A stretch of DNA of 64,000 nucleotides from Microbacterium sp. BH-3-3-3. Its GTDB lineage: Bacteria; Actinomycetota; Actinomycetes; Actinomycetales; Microbacteriaceae. Under the pieces are notes generated by a model, which was not told the DNA's origin, did not search any database, and worked only from the letters and a program-made list of their open reading frames with translations. Positions 27,869 through 36,363 of this stretch are shown piece after piece; within the stretch, counting starts at the first letter, position 1, and each line of letters begins with the position of its first letter. The position numbers were made by a program, and so were the translations under genes. The stretch lies in assembly GCF_001792815.1 (NCBI RefSeq), contig NZ_CP017674.1, positions 1,364,001-1,428,000 on the forward strand, in the 5' to 3' direction.

Positions 27869-28537
27869 TCAGAGGATGCCAGCACCCACGGGAACGAGGA
27901 TCGAGCCAGCGGCGGAGAGCGTCCGCTGGGGGAACACCACGTTCACACTCACCGGGAACGTCGCCAGGACGTTGATGGGGATCCCTGTCCGGCTGCCGGC
28001 GAGACCCCACACGATGGGGATGTTCAGCGTTCCCCCCGACGCGACGCTGATGCTGCGCGTCGTGGTGAACTGTGTGATCGGGAAGCCGTACTGCGAACCC
28101 AGCGCGCTCTGGTAGGTGGCAGAGCGCTGCCCGGCCGTAGACGCGATGCCGTCGAAGCGGTCGACGCCGAAGCCGTGCGCGCGCCCTACGGTGACGTTGA
28201 TTCCCGAAGGCCGGCCGACGGTCACCGTGACCGTCGCGTTGCCGGTGAGAGCGCCGGCACCGTTGATCAGGGAGAGGTTCGTCGGCACGGTGATGGCCAC
28301 ACCGGCCGTCAGCGTCGACGACGAGTCGAGCACCCGCAGAGCCAAGAGACTCGTCACCGGTGTCGTCAGTTGCAATGCGGCGTTATTGACCGACGCCGCG
28401 GCACTGGGGGCCGCAACCGCGGCCGCGATGACCGGCACCGACCATGCGGCGCCCTTGAGCACGGTGCGACGTTGCACGCCAGCCCGGGCCCCGTCCGCCG
28501 TGAGTGACGCTTCCTTCGACGAAAATTCTTCCAACAT
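27869..28537 (-). CDS. Tat-exported protein of unknown function
   Basis: A 222-residue exported protein. Residues about 22-50 form a twin-arginine signal: QRRTVLKGAAWSVPVIAAAV then APSAAAS. The mature part is Thr/Val/Ser/Gly-rich, beta-strand-like, almost without Cys, and ends in SILVPVGAGIL. It contains GRAHGFGVDRFDG and LGSQYGFPITQF, and no membrane helix. The ATG at 28537 has GAGGGGG at good spacing. GTG 28657 in the same frame would add a 40-residue acidic/basic leader without a ribosome site. No family is recognised. A surface or matrix protein is a reasonable guess from the composition. Confidence 0.6.
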   Translation of the reverse strand: MLEEFSSKEASLTADGARAGVQRRTVLKGAAWSVPVIAAAVAAPSAAASVNNAALQLTTPVTSLLALRVLDSSSTLTAGVAITVPTNLSLINGAGALTGNATVTVTVGRPSGINVTVGRAHGFGVDRFDGIASTAGQRSATYQSALGSQYGFPITQFTTTRSISVASGGTLNIPIVWGLAGSRTGIPINVLATFPVSVNVVFPQRTLSAAGSILVPVGAGIL

Positions 28538-28741
28538 CGGTTCCCCCTCGCGTGAAGGCGGGAGCCGATCGGTCCCGCCTCCGAGATACTCGCGAAGGGC
28601 GTTGCTCAGATCACCAGCGAGGTCTCGTATGGACCGCAAAGGGTCGGATACTGGCACCGCATCGGGGACGAACGCGGAATGCCGTCGTTCTCGCGCGCGA
28701 CAGGAATGTCACAGCGAGCCGACGGCATCCGGAAACGACAA

Positions 28742-28765
28742 AGGCCGGGCCCGAAGGCCCGGCCT
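28742..28765 (-). terminator. tuf terminator
   Basis: A 10-base-pair stem (aggccgggcc, 28742-28751, with ggcccggcct, 28756-28765) closes on a CGAA loop. On the minus strand it is followed by TTTGTCGTTT. It lies 24 bases after the tuf stop. Confidence 0.8.
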
Positions 28766-28789
28766 GTGCCGAGTGAAGTCGAAAGAGAC

Positions 28790-29983
28790 TTACTTGACGA
28801 TCTTGGTCACCGTACCGGCGCCGACGGTGCGGCCACCCTCACGGATCGCGTAGCCGAGGCCCTCTTCCATGGCGATCGGCTGGATGAGCTCGACCGACAT
28901 TTCGGTGGTGTCACCGGGCATGACCATCTCGGTGCCCTCGGGCAGCGTGATGACGCCGGTCACGTCGGTGGTGCGGAAGTAGAACTGCGGGCGGTAGTTC
29001 GTGAAGAACGGGTTGTGGCGGCCGCCCTCTTCCTTGGACAGGATGTACGCCGTGCCCTCGAAGTTGGTGTGCGGGGTGACCGAACCGGGCTTCACGATGA
29101 CCTGGCCACGCTCGACGTCGTCACGCTTGGTGCCGCGAAGGAGCAGACCACAGTTCTCGCCGGCCCAGGCCTCGTCGAGCTGCTTGTGGAACATCTCGAT
29201 ACCCGTGACCGTGGTCTTCTGCGTCGGGCGGATGCCGACGATCTCGATCTCGGAGTTGATCGCGAGGGTACCGCGCTCGGCGCGACCCGTGACGACCGTG
29301 CCACGGCCCGTGATGGTGAAGACGTCCTCGATGGGCATGAGGAACGGCTTGTCCTTGTCACGCACCGGGTCGGGGATCGACTCGTCGACGGCTTCCATGA
29401 GCTCGACGATGGCGTTGACCCACTGCTCGTCGCCCTCGAGAGCCTTGAGGCCCGAGACGCGGACGACGGGGGCGTTGTCGCCGTCGAAGTCCTGCGACGA
29501 GAGGAGCTCGCGAACCTCGAGCTCGACGAGCTCCAGGATCTCCTCGTCGTCGACCATGTCCGACTTGTTCAGCGCGACGAGCAGGTAGGGAACGCCGACC
29601 TGCTTGGCGAGCAGCACGTGCTCACGCGTCTGAGCCATCGGGCCGTCGGTGGCGGCGACCACGAGGATCGCGCCGTCCATCTGCGCGGCACCGGTGATCA
29701 TGTTCTTGATGTAGTCGGCGTGGCCGGGCGCGTCGACGTGCGCGTAGTGGCGCTTGGGGGTCTCGTACTCGACGTGCGAGATGTTGATCGTGATACCACG
29801 CTGACGCTCTTCCGGCGCCGAGTCGATCGACGCGAAGTCACGCTGAACGTTGGTGGCCGACGGGAACTTGTCGGCGAGCACCTTCGAGATGGCAGCGGTG
29901 AGCGTGGTCTTGCCGTGGTCGACGTGACCGATCGTTCCGATGTTCACGTGCGGCTTGGTCCGCTCGAACTTGGCCTTAGCCAC
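28790..29983 (-). CDS. tuf: Translation elongation factor Tu
   Basis: EF-Tu (397 residues) carries aminoacyl-tRNA to the ribosome as a GTP complex. The GTPase motifs are all present: GHVDHGKT (G1), RGITI (G2, switch I), DAPGHADY (G3), NKSD (G4). Domains 2 and 3 follow with the usual [12 protein letters not shown] and [10 protein letters not shown]. It starts at GTG 29983, preceded by GAGGAGG at ideal spacing. It is the last gene of the str operon, 161 bases after fusA, a gap large enough for its own promoter, and is followed by a terminator. The annotation is certain. Confidence 0.98.
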   Translation of the reverse strand: MAKAKFERTKPHVNIGTIGHVDHGKTTLTAAISKVLADKFPSATNVQRDFASIDSAPEERQRGITINISHVEYETPKRHYAHVDAPGHADYIKNMITGAAQMDGAILVVAATDGPMAQTREHVLLAKQVGVPYLLVALNKSDMVDDEEILELVELEVRELLSSQDFDGDNAPVVRVSGLKALEGDEQWVNAIVELMEAVDESIPDPVRDKDKPFLMPIEDVFTITGRGTVVTGRAERGTLAINSEIEIVGIRPTQKTTVTGIEMFHKQLDEAWAGENCGLLLRGTKRDDVERGQVIVKPGSVTPHTNFEGTAYILSKEEGGRHNPFFTNYRPQFYFRTTDVTGVITLPEGTEMVMPGDTTEMSVELIQPIAMEEGLGYAIREGGRTVGAGTVTKIVK

Positions 29984-30090
29984 TGGGTCCTCCTCAGGAC
30001 GTTGGTTGCGAGGTCTCGGGCACTGGATTGCGACCGGTTCTTCGCGGGGGTTGTTCTCAGATTACTAGAGAGTCGGTATTCAGTTTGAGT

Positions 30091-30132
30091 GGATGCCGGG
30101 AACCCGTGCCGAAGCAGGGGCTCCCGGCATCC
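30091..30132. repeat. Long inverted repeat between fusA and tuf
   Basis: ggatgccggga (30091-30101) pairs perfectly with tcccggcatcc (30122-30132), 11 base pairs, with a 20-base loop that can pair further internally (ccgtgc with gcaggg, one mismatch). No U-tract follows on either strand, so it is not a typical terminator. It lies 12 bases past the fusA stop and could be a processing or attenuation structure between fusA and tuf. Confidence 0.65.
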
Positions 30133-30144
30133 GCGAGGGAGGTG

Positions 30145-32259
30145 TTACTCGCCCTTGTTCTTCTGGACGATCTCGTCAGCAACGGCGCGAGGAACCTCGG
30201 CGTAGCTGTCGAACTCCATCGAGTACACGGCACGGCCCGAGGTCTTCGAGCGCAGGTCGCCGATGTAGCCGAACATCTCGGACAGCGGAACGAGCGCCCG
30301 CACGACCTTGACGCCCTGGGCATCTTCCATCGACTGGATCTGTCCGCGACGCGAGTTGAGGTCACCGATGACGTCGCCCATGTACTCCTCGGGAGTACGC
30401 ACCTCGACCGACATGAGCGGCTCGAGGATGACGGGGTTGGCCTTGCGGATCGCTTCCTTGAAGCCCATGGAGCCGGCGATCTTGAACGCCATCTCCGAGG
30501 AGTCGACGTCGTGCGACGCGCCGTCGAGCAGGATCGCCTTGACGCCCACCATGGGGTAGCCGGCGAGCACGCCGACGTTCATGGCGTCCTGGAAGCCCTG
30601 GTCGGTGGGTCCGATGTACTCGCGGGGGATACGACCACCGCTGACCTTGTTCTCGAACTCGTAGATCTTCTCGGCCGTGACCTCGAGGGGCTCGAGCGCG
30701 AACTGGATCTTGGCGAACTGACCCGAACCACCGGTCTGCTTCTTGTGCGTGTAGTCGTGACGCTCGACGGTCTTCTTGATCGTCTCGCGGTACGCGACCT
30801 GCGGCTTGCCGACGTTGGCCTCGACCTTGAACTCGCGCTTCATGCGGTCCACGAGGATGTCGAGGTGCAGCTCGCCCATGCCCTTGATGACCGTCTGGCC
30901 GGTGTCGTTGTTCTGCTCGACACGGAACGTGGGGTCTTCTTCGGCGAGCTTCTGGATCGCGAGACCCAGCTTCTCCTGGTCGGCCTTGGTCTTCGGCTCG
31001 ATCGCGACCTCGATGACGGGCTCGGGGAACGTCATCGACTCGAGGACGACCTGGTTCTGCGCGTCGCAGAGGGTGTCGCCGGTCGTGGTGTCCTTGAGGC
31101 CGATGACCGCGTAGATGTGACCGGCGGTGACCGAGGGAACCGGGTTCTCCTTGTTGGCGTACATCTGGAAGATCTTCCCGATGCGCTCCTTCTTGGACTT
31201 CGTCGAGTTGACGATCTGCGCGCCCGAGTCGAGGTGACCGGAGTACACGCGGATGTAGGTCAGACGACCGAAGAAGGGGTGCGTGACGATCTTGAACGCC
31301 AGCGCGGTGAAGGGCTCTTCACGATCGGCGTGCCGCTCGATGATCGTCTCTTCGTTCTTCGGGTCGTGCGCCTCGATGGCCGGCACGTCGAGGGGCGACG
31401 GCAGGTAGTCGATGACGGCGTCCAGCATGGGCTGCACACCGCGGTTCTTGAACGCCGAGCCGCAGAGCACCGGGTAGATCTCGGAGTTGACCGTCAGCTT
31501 GCGGATCGCGGCCTTGATCTCGGCGACGGTGAGCTCTTCGCCACCGAAGTGCTTCTCGAGGAGCTCTTCGTCGGTCTCGGCGACGGTCTCGAGGAGCTCT
31601 TCGCGGTACTTCGCGACGACGTCGGCCATGTCGGCCGGGATCTCCTGGATGTCGTACTTGGCGCCCATGGTGACATCACCCTTGGCGTCGCCCGCCCAGA
31701 CGAGTGCGCGCATCTCGACGAGGTCGACGACACCGATGAAGTCGTTCTCGACGCCGATGGGCAGCTGGATGACCAGCGGCTTCGCCTTGAGCTTGTTGAT
31801 GATGGTGTCGACGGTGAAGTAGAAGTCCGCGCCGAGCTTGTCCATCTTGTTGACGAAGCAGATACGGGGGACGTTGTACTTGTCGGCCTGACGCCACACG
31901 GTCTCCGACTGGGGCTCGACGCCCTCTTTGCCGTCGAAGACGGCGACGGCGCCATCGAGCACGCGGAGCGAACGCTCCACCTCGACGGTGAAGTCGACGT
32001 GCCCGGGGGTGTCGATGATGTTGATCTGGTTCTTGTCCCAGAAGCACGTCACAGCAGCGGAGGTGATCGTGATGCCACGCTCCTGCTCCTGCTCCATCCA
32101 GTCGGTCGTCGAAGCGCCGTCGTGCGTCTCGCCGATCTTGTGGTTGGTTCCCGTGTAGTACAGGATGCGCTCGGTCGTCGTCGTCTTGCCGGCATCGATG
32201 TGCGCCATGATGCCGATGTTGCGGACCTTGGTGAGGTCGGTGAGCACGTCTTGTGCCAC
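30145..32259 (-). CDS. fusA: Translation elongation factor G
   Basis: EF-G (704 residues) is the GTPase that drives ribosomal translocation. The G domain has [36 protein letters not shown] and NKMDKLG. Domains II-V follow, including [17 protein letters not shown] and, near the C-terminus, [20 protein letters not shown]. It starts at GTG 32259 with AAGGAC upstream and ends KNKGE. It is the third gene of the str operon. Length and motifs match ordinary actinobacterial EF-G; there is no sign of the antibiotic-resistance paralogue type. Confidence 0.98.
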   Translation of the reverse strand: MAQDVLTDLTKVRNIGIMAHIDAGKTTTTERILYYTGTNHKIGETHDGASTTDWMEQEQERGITITSAAVTCFWDKNQINIIDTPGHVDFTVEVERSLRVLDGAVAVFDGKEGVEPQSETVWRQADKYNVPRICFVNKMDKLGADFYFTVDTIINKLKAKPLVIQLPIGVENDFIGVVDLVEMRALVWAGDAKGDVTMGAKYDIQEIPADMADVVAKYREELLETVAETDEELLEKHFGGEELTVAEIKAAIRKLTVNSEIYPVLCGSAFKNRGVQPMLDAVIDYLPSPLDVPAIEAHDPKNEETIIERHADREEPFTALAFKIVTHPFFGRLTYIRVYSGHLDSGAQIVNSTKSKKERIGKIFQMYANKENPVPSVTAGHIYAVIGLKDTTTGDTLCDAQNQVVLESMTFPEPVIEVAIEPKTKADQEKLGLAIQKLAEEDPTFRVEQNNDTGQTVIKGMGELHLDILVDRMKREFKVEANVGKPQVAYRETIKKTVERHDYTHKKQTGGSGQFAKIQFALEPLEVTAEKIYEFENKVSGGRIPREYIGPTDQGFQDAMNVGVLAGYPMVGVKAILLDGASHDVDSSEMAFKIAGSMGFKEAIRKANPVILEPLMSVEVRTPEEYMGDVIGDLNSRRGQIQSMEDAQGVKVVRALVPLSEMFGYIGDLRSKTSGRAVYSMEFDSYAEVPRAVADEIVQKNKGE

Positions 32260-32294
32260 GGGGTGTCCTTACGTGTGGTGGCGGATGTCGTGGG

Positions 32295-32344
32295 TTCTTC
32301 GACGGGCTCGCGGGCCGGGTCGGCCGCCCGAGCCCGTCGAAGAA
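32295..32344. repeat. REP-like perfect palindromic element between rpsG and fusA
   Basis: ttcttcgacgggctcg (32295-32310) is the exact reverse complement of cgagcccgtcgaagaa (32329-32344), a 16-base-pair stem around an 18-base G/C loop. The gaagg/cgacaggctc type of intergenic palindrome is common in Microbacteriaceae and Arthrobacter genomes as a dispersed repeat. Here it fills most of the 92-base rpsG-fusA spacer, ending seven bases short of the rpsG stop. Confidence 0.75.
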
Positions 32345-32351
32345 GGAGCTG

Positions 32352-32822
32352 TTACCAGCGGTAGTGCGCGAAGGCGCGGTTCGACTCGGCCATCTTGTGG
32401 GTGTCTTCGCGGCGCTTGACCGCGGCACCGAGGCCGTTCGAGGCGTCGAGGATCTCGTTCTGCAGACGCTCGGTCATCGTCTTCTCACGACGACCCTTCG
32501 CGTAGCTCACGAGCCAGCGCAGCGCGAGGGTGTTCGCGCGGTGCGGCTTGACTTCGACGGGCACCTGGTAGGTCGAGCCACCGACGCGGCGGCTCTTGAC
32601 CTCGAGGGTGGGACGGACGTTGTCGAGCGCCTTCTTCAGCGTGGCGACGGCGTCCTGGCTGTTCTTCGCCTCGACACCCTTGAGGGCGGTGTAGACGATC
32701 GACTCTGCGATCGACTTCTTACCGTCGACGAGGATCTTGTTGACCAGCTGGCTGACGATCGGAGCACCGTAGACCGGGTCGTTGACGACCGGACGCTTGG
32801 TGACGGGACCTTTACGAGGCAT
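32352..32822 (-). CDS. rpsG: 30S ribosomal protein S7
   Basis: Ribosomal protein S7 (156 residues), a primary binder of the 3' domain of 16S rRNA. It begins [19 protein letters not shown], contains the family core [17 protein letters not shown] and ends [11 protein letters not shown]. Length is standard. It starts at ATG 32822, five bases after the rpsL stop. Confidence 0.97.
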   Translation of the reverse strand: MPRKGPVTKRPVVNDPVYGAPIVSQLVNKILVDGKKSIAESIVYTALKGVEAKNSQDAVATLKKALDNVRPTLEVKSRRVGGSTYQVPVEVKPHRANTLALRWLVSYAKGRREKTMTERLQNEILDASNGLGAAVKRREDTHKMAESNRAFAHYRW

Positions 32823-32827
32823 CTGAC

Positions 32828-33196
32828 TCAGCCCTTCTTCGCACCGTAGCGGCTGCGAGCCTGCTTACGGTTTTTGACGGCCTGGGTGTCGAGTGCACCG
32901 CGGACGATCTTGTAACGGACACCGGGGAGGTCCTTGACGCGACCGCCGCGGACGAGCACGAGCGAGTGCTCCTGCAGGTTGTGGCCCTCGCCGGGGATGT
33001 AGGCGGTGACCTCGGTGCCGTTGCGCAGCTTCACGCGGGCGACCTTGCGCATGGCCGAGTTCGGCTTCTTGGGGGTCGTCGTGTACACGCGGGTGCACAC
33101 GCCGGCCTGCTGGGGGTTCGACTTCAGCGCGGGAGCCTTGGTCTTTGTGACCTTCGGCGAGCGGCCCTTGCGAACCAACTGCTGAATGGTTGGCAC
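32828..33196 (-). CDS. rpsL: 30S ribosomal protein S12
   Basis: Ribosomal protein S12 (122 residues), part of the decoding centre. Core motifs: [48 protein letters not shown]. The two lysines whose mutation gives streptomycin resistance (in TTPKKPNS and GRVKDLPG) are wild type. It starts at GTG 33196 with AAGGAGAG three bases upstream. It opens the str operon. Confidence 0.97.
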   Translation of the reverse strand: MPTIQQLVRKGRSPKVTKTKAPALKSNPQQAGVCTRVYTTTPKKPNSAMRKVARVKLRNGTEVTAYIPGEGHNLQEHSLVLVRGGRVKDLPGVRYKIVRGALDTQAVKNRKQARSRYGAKKG

Positions 33197-33550
33197 GTTC
33201 TCTCCTTGATTGTGCTGCGCGGTTCCTTGCGGTTCTGCGCAGGGTGCTGCACGGTGACAGCGTCGTGTCTCCCCCGAAACGTCGTGGATCTTGCGATCCG
33301 TGACGTGTCGGGCTCACGTGGAATCCGCCACGCGCCAGAATGATCGGACGCGGTCGTGGTGGATATGCCGTGGGGGTGACCTGTTCGCAGGCCAATCCCT
33401 GAGATGGTGCGAGCGTTGATCCGAACGACCTGCCCGGAGGCATGACGCACGGCGCGCGTGAACGCACACCCGGCCAATGATACGCGCTCCCCGGGAGCGG
33501 GGCAAACGTGTGCGGCCCCTCGGGCTGGGAGTGTGCCGGGTGCCGGGTGC
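33197..33550. other. rpsL upstream region and leader
   Basis: A 354-base non-coding stretch between the operon ending at 33551 and rpsL. It holds the promoter described at 33477-33505 and a long untranslated leader with a small ggatc-ttgc-gatcc hairpin at 33286-33299. No open frame with a credible start was found. No known leader type could be assigned. Confidence 0.5.
33477..33505 (-). promoter_or_regulatory. str operon promoter candidate
   Basis: On the minus strand TTGCCC (33500-33505) and TATCAT (33477-33482, five of six to consensus) are separated by exactly 17 bases. The spacer contains the palindrome gctccccgggagc. A start site near 33470 would give an mRNA leader of about 270 bases before rpsL. 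Confidence 0.6.
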
Positions 33551-34621
33551 TCAGCCGAGCAGCAGTACCGCGGCGGCGACCGCGACACCCAGCAGCACGA
33601 CGATCACGCCCGCGAGGATCAGCGCGCGGAGCGCACCGCGACGACCCGTGCGGCGACGGCTGGCGGGCACGTCGGCCTCGGAACGGACCGCGGATGCCGA
33701 TGGGCGGCGTTCCACCCGCACCGGTTCGCCCGTGCGCGGGGCGTAGGCCTGCTGCTCCCCCGCGATCGGGATGTGCGCGGCGCGGACGGTGCCGGGCACC
33801 TCTCGGTCGGGCGCGGTTAGGTCGGACGAGGTGCGAGCGGGCGACTCGCGGTCGGGTGCCGCGGCGCCGCCTACCGCGCGCGCCGCGCGGCGACGAGCGC
33901 CCGAGGCGGTCTGGTCGTCGAGGTCGGGAGCAGGTGGCGTCGTGGGGGACGCGGCGTCGGGAGTGGCAGAACGTGCTCGCACGCCCGGCGCGGTGGTGTC
34001 GTCGAGGTCGAAGTCCGGCGCGACGCGTCGGCGGTGGGTCACCTCGTCGACGTCGGGGGTTCGGGCGGGGGTCGCGGCCGGGGCCGGGCGACGGCGCGTG
34101 ACCTCGTCGACATCGGGAGCAGGCGCCGGGCGACGCCGTGTCACCTCATCGATCTCGGGGACCGACGCAGGACGGCGACGAGTCACCTCGTCGACATCGG
34201 GCACCGGCGCCGGGCGACGCCGTGTCACCTCATCGAGGTCGGGGATCGACGCGAGCGGACGGCGCGGAGCGGTGGTGGTGGACGCGTCCGCCGGGTCATC
34301 GGCATCCACGGGGTCGACATCCGAGGCGGCCGCGCCCGGGTCGATGCGCGCGCATCGCGATACGACCGTGTCGTCGTCGGGGAGGGCAGGAGCCGACCGG
34401 AGCGTGTCGTCGTCGACCTCGGGTCGCGCCGAACGCACTGTGTCGTCGTGCGCGAAGCGACCCGACACCACGGTGTCGTCGTCGAGGTCGGTCCCACCCG
34501 AGCGCACCGTCTCGTCGTCGACGTCTCCCTCGGGGACCGGGGCCGCCGGCCAGGGCCGCAGCCGACCGGACCAGAGGGTGACCTCGTCGGGATCGTCGGG
34601 GCGGTCGTAGGGGCCGCTCAC
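33551..34621 (-). CDS. Membrane protein with 13 acidic-Thr repeat motifs (putative kinase substrate)
   Basis: A 356-residue protein, disordered and cytoplasmic up to about residue 328, then one C-terminal helix (LRALILAGVIVVLLGVAVA) ending at the last residue. The soluble part repeats a short motif with Thr after acidic residues. Six DEVT/DDTV-type copies centre on Thr 15, 38, 50, 61, 73 and 85. Five DEVT(R/H)RR copies centre on Thr 133, 147, 161, 175 and 195, the first four at an exact 14-residue period. DDTT and DDQT follow at about 209 and 238. It starts at GTG 34621 overlapping the FHA gene stop. Tail-anchored topology is inferred. The neighbouring FHA protein and Ser/Thr kinase suggest the Thr sites are phosphorylated; that is a hypothesis. 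No family is recognised. Confidence 0.65.
   Translation of the reverse strand: MSGPYDRPDDPDEVTLWSGRLRPWPAAPVPEGDVDDETVRSGGTDLDDDTVVSGRFAHDDTVRSARPEVDDDTLRSAPALPDDDTVVSRCARIDPGAAASDVDPVDADDPADASTTTAPRRPLASIPDLDEVTRRRPAPVPDVDEVTRRRPASVPEIDEVTRRRPAPAPDVDEVTRRRPAPAATPARTPDVDEVTHRRRVAPDFDLDDTTAPGVRARSATPDAASPTTPPAPDLDDQTASGARRRAARAVGGAAAPDRESPARTSSDLTAPDREVPGTVRAAHIPIAGEQQAYAPRTGEPVRVERRPSASAVRSEADVPASRRRTGRRGALRALILAGVIVVLLGVAVAAAVLLLG
34085..34250 (-). repeat. 42-base tandem repeat inside the acidic-Thr protein gene
   Basis: Four copies of a 42-base unit encode the 14-residue DEVTRRRPAPxPD repeat, with the Thr codons 42 bases apart. A 30-base block at 34123-34152 recurs without change at 34207-34236, two units away, which points to recent duplication or gene conversion. 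Confidence 0.8.
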
Positions 34622-36363
34622 ACGTCCCTCCGCGACAGACGCACCTCCGCGTCGCCGAGGAAGAAGCGTTCGCCGGCCTCGATCTCCTCCCCCGGAGGGG
34701 CCTCGACCTCGGTCCCCATGAGGGTGGCGAAGAGCACCCCGTTGGTCGAGTCGAGATCCGTCACGAACCAGGTGTCGCCGCGCAGCTCGAGGCGCGCGTG
34801 CGTCTTGGACACCGTGCGGGTGTCATCCGAGATCGGTACGAGCTGCGCGTCCGGGCGCGACGGGTCGAGGGCCGGGCGACGCCCCAGGATGACGACGGAC
34901 GAGGTGAGGTCGACGGGGGTACCACCCGGCGGGATCAGTGCCCACGGGATGCGCTTGCGCCGCGTGACGACGGTGCGATCGAGCTCGTCGAAGTCGTCGT
35001 CGGCCTGATCGGACGGCACCTCCGGCTGGGTGTACAACGCCGAGACCGAGGTGCGCGCCGATCGCGGCGACCCGGCATCCGGGGCCTCCGAGACCGCCGA
35101 CACGGCCTCGGACAGCTCGGGGAAGTCGTCGGGAACGGCGCTGACCGCTGCGCGCGGCGCGGGGACGGGCTCGGGCGCCGGACGCGTGAGCGGAGCGCCC
35201 GCCGCGGGCGTCGCGCCGTCGGCATCCGGTCGCGGCGTGCGCCGCGGCGGGTTCGCCCACGGCGCCTCCTCGGAACCGTCGGAGTCTTCGTCGACGCCGG
35301 CGGCCGACGCGGCGTCGGAGAACGTCGCGGGAGGGGTCCACGCCGGGGCCGCGTCGCCGCGTGCCGGTGCGCCGGGAAGCGGGCGGTCGCTGACCGGGGA
35401 GAAGCCGTCGTCGCGGACGCCAGAGGCGTCGTTTTCGGTCTCGCGCGAGTCCGGTCGCACCTCACCGCGGGCCGAGGGGCCGGCCGCGGGCTCGCGCGGA
35501 AGAGAGGTCTCCCCGGTGGCGGGAGCCTCGTCGCGCAACGCGTCGAGCACGTCGAAGACCGACGTCGGTACCGGCGGGGTCGGGGCGACGCGAGCCGGGG
35601 CGACGGGGGCGGGCTCGACGGCGTGCGATGCGGGCTGCGCGTCGGCCTCTGAGGTCGCGGTCGACGGGACGTCGGCGGCGGGCGGGAACCCGCTCGCGCG
35701 GCGCGGACCGTCGAAGTTCGCGGGGCGGAGGTCGGCGGGCGGGGCCCAGTCGCTCGGCGACGGGGCGGCGTCGGAGAGCGATCCGGAGGGGGCCGCGAAC
35801 GGCACGGCGACCGGCGCCGTGCCCGGCACAGCGACGGGCACGGACTCGGCCGGGCCCGCGGCATCCTGATCGCGGGCGGCGTCCGCGGGGTCGGGCGTCC
35901 AGCCGCCGATCAGCGGCACGTACGGCCCGTCGAAGTCACGACCTCGACGCGCCGGGGCGGAATCCTCGTCGACGGCCGAGCGGGGGGCGGCCGCGTCGTC
36001 GCCCTCCCAGCGCGCCGAGCCGAAGCCGAGGATGCTCGCCCAGATCACGGGGAACAGCGCACCCACGACGGTCAGGCCCGCGCCGGCACCGAAGCCGACC
36101 GAGATCCGATGCACCGCGACGATGAAGACGACGATGAAAGCGATCCCGCCGAAGATCGGGACGATGTTGAGCAGCACGAGCCACGGCGAGAAGCCGCCCA
36201 GCTTCAGCACCGTCGCGACGTTCAGGACGGGGATCCAGGCCTTCCACGTGGGCTCCCCGATTTTGCGGAAGACCGCGGCGAGCGCGAGCGCGAGCCAGAG
36301 GTAGAGGATGACGGCGAGCGCGAGCGAAGCCGCGCCGAGGATCCAGCCGGTGGAATCGGTCAT
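34618..36363 (-). CDS. DUF5684-FHA domain protein
   Basis: A 581-residue phosphothreonine-reading membrane protein. Residues 1-125 hold four hydrophobic helices of the DUF5684 type (KAWIPVLNVATVLKLGGFSPW). A ~290-residue disordered Pro/Ala/Asp linker follows. The C-terminal ~100 residues are a forkhead-associated domain: VVILGRRPAL, SDDTRTVSKTHARLEL (the S-x-x-H core) and DLDSTNGVLFAT. Just before it is DELDRTVVTRRKRIPW, an acidic-Thr motif like those in the downstream gene and like the phospho-switch of GarA-type proteins. ATGA and GTGA overlaps tie it to both neighbours. Likely a membrane hub that binds phosphorylated partners. Confidence 0.82.
   Translation of the reverse strand: MTDSTGWILGAASLALAVILYLWLALALAAVFRKIGEPTWKAWIPVLNVATVLKLGGFSPWLVLLNIVPIFGGIAFIVVFIVAVHRISVGFGAGAGLTVVGALFPVIWASILGFGSARWEGDDAAAPRSAVDEDSAPARRGRDFDGPYVPLIGGWTPDPADAARDQDAAGPAESVPVAVPGTAPVAVPFAAPSGSLSDAAPSPSDWAPPADLRPANFDGPRRASGFPPAADVPSTATSEADAQPASHAVEPAPVAPARVAPTPPVPTSVFDVLDALRDEAPATGETSLPREPAAGPSARGEVRPDSRETENDASGVRDDGFSPVSDRPLPGAPARGDAAPAWTPPATFSDAASAAGVDEDSDGSEEAPWANPPRRTPRPDADGATPAAGAPLTRPAPEPVPAPRAAVSAVPDDFPELSEAVSAVSEAPDAGSPRSARTSVSALYTQPEVPSDQADDDFDELDRTVVTRRKRIPWALIPPGGTPVDLTSSVVILGRRPALDPSRPDAQLVPISDDTRTVSKTHARLELRGDTWFVTDLDSTNGVLFATLMGTEVEAPPGEEIEAGERFFLGDAEVRLSRRDV

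Noticed and set aside
28538..28657. Forty-residue N-terminal extension of the Tat-exported protein
   Set aside because: It would place the twin-arginine signal about 60 residues inside the protein, and there is no ribosome site; ATG 28537 has a good one.
30028..32364. A 778-codon plus-strand frame across fusA
   Set aside because: Antisense shadow of fusA, spans its promoter-side spacers and has no start signal.
32828..33196. Streptomycin-resistance alleles in rpsL, and rifampicin alleles in rpoB
   Set aside because: The lysines in TTPKKPNS and GRVKDLPG and the rifampicin-region residues of rpoB are wild type.
34085..34250. Regular repeats that might be a CRISPR array
   Set aside because: The 42-base units are contiguous, coding and without variable spacers; no cas genes are present.
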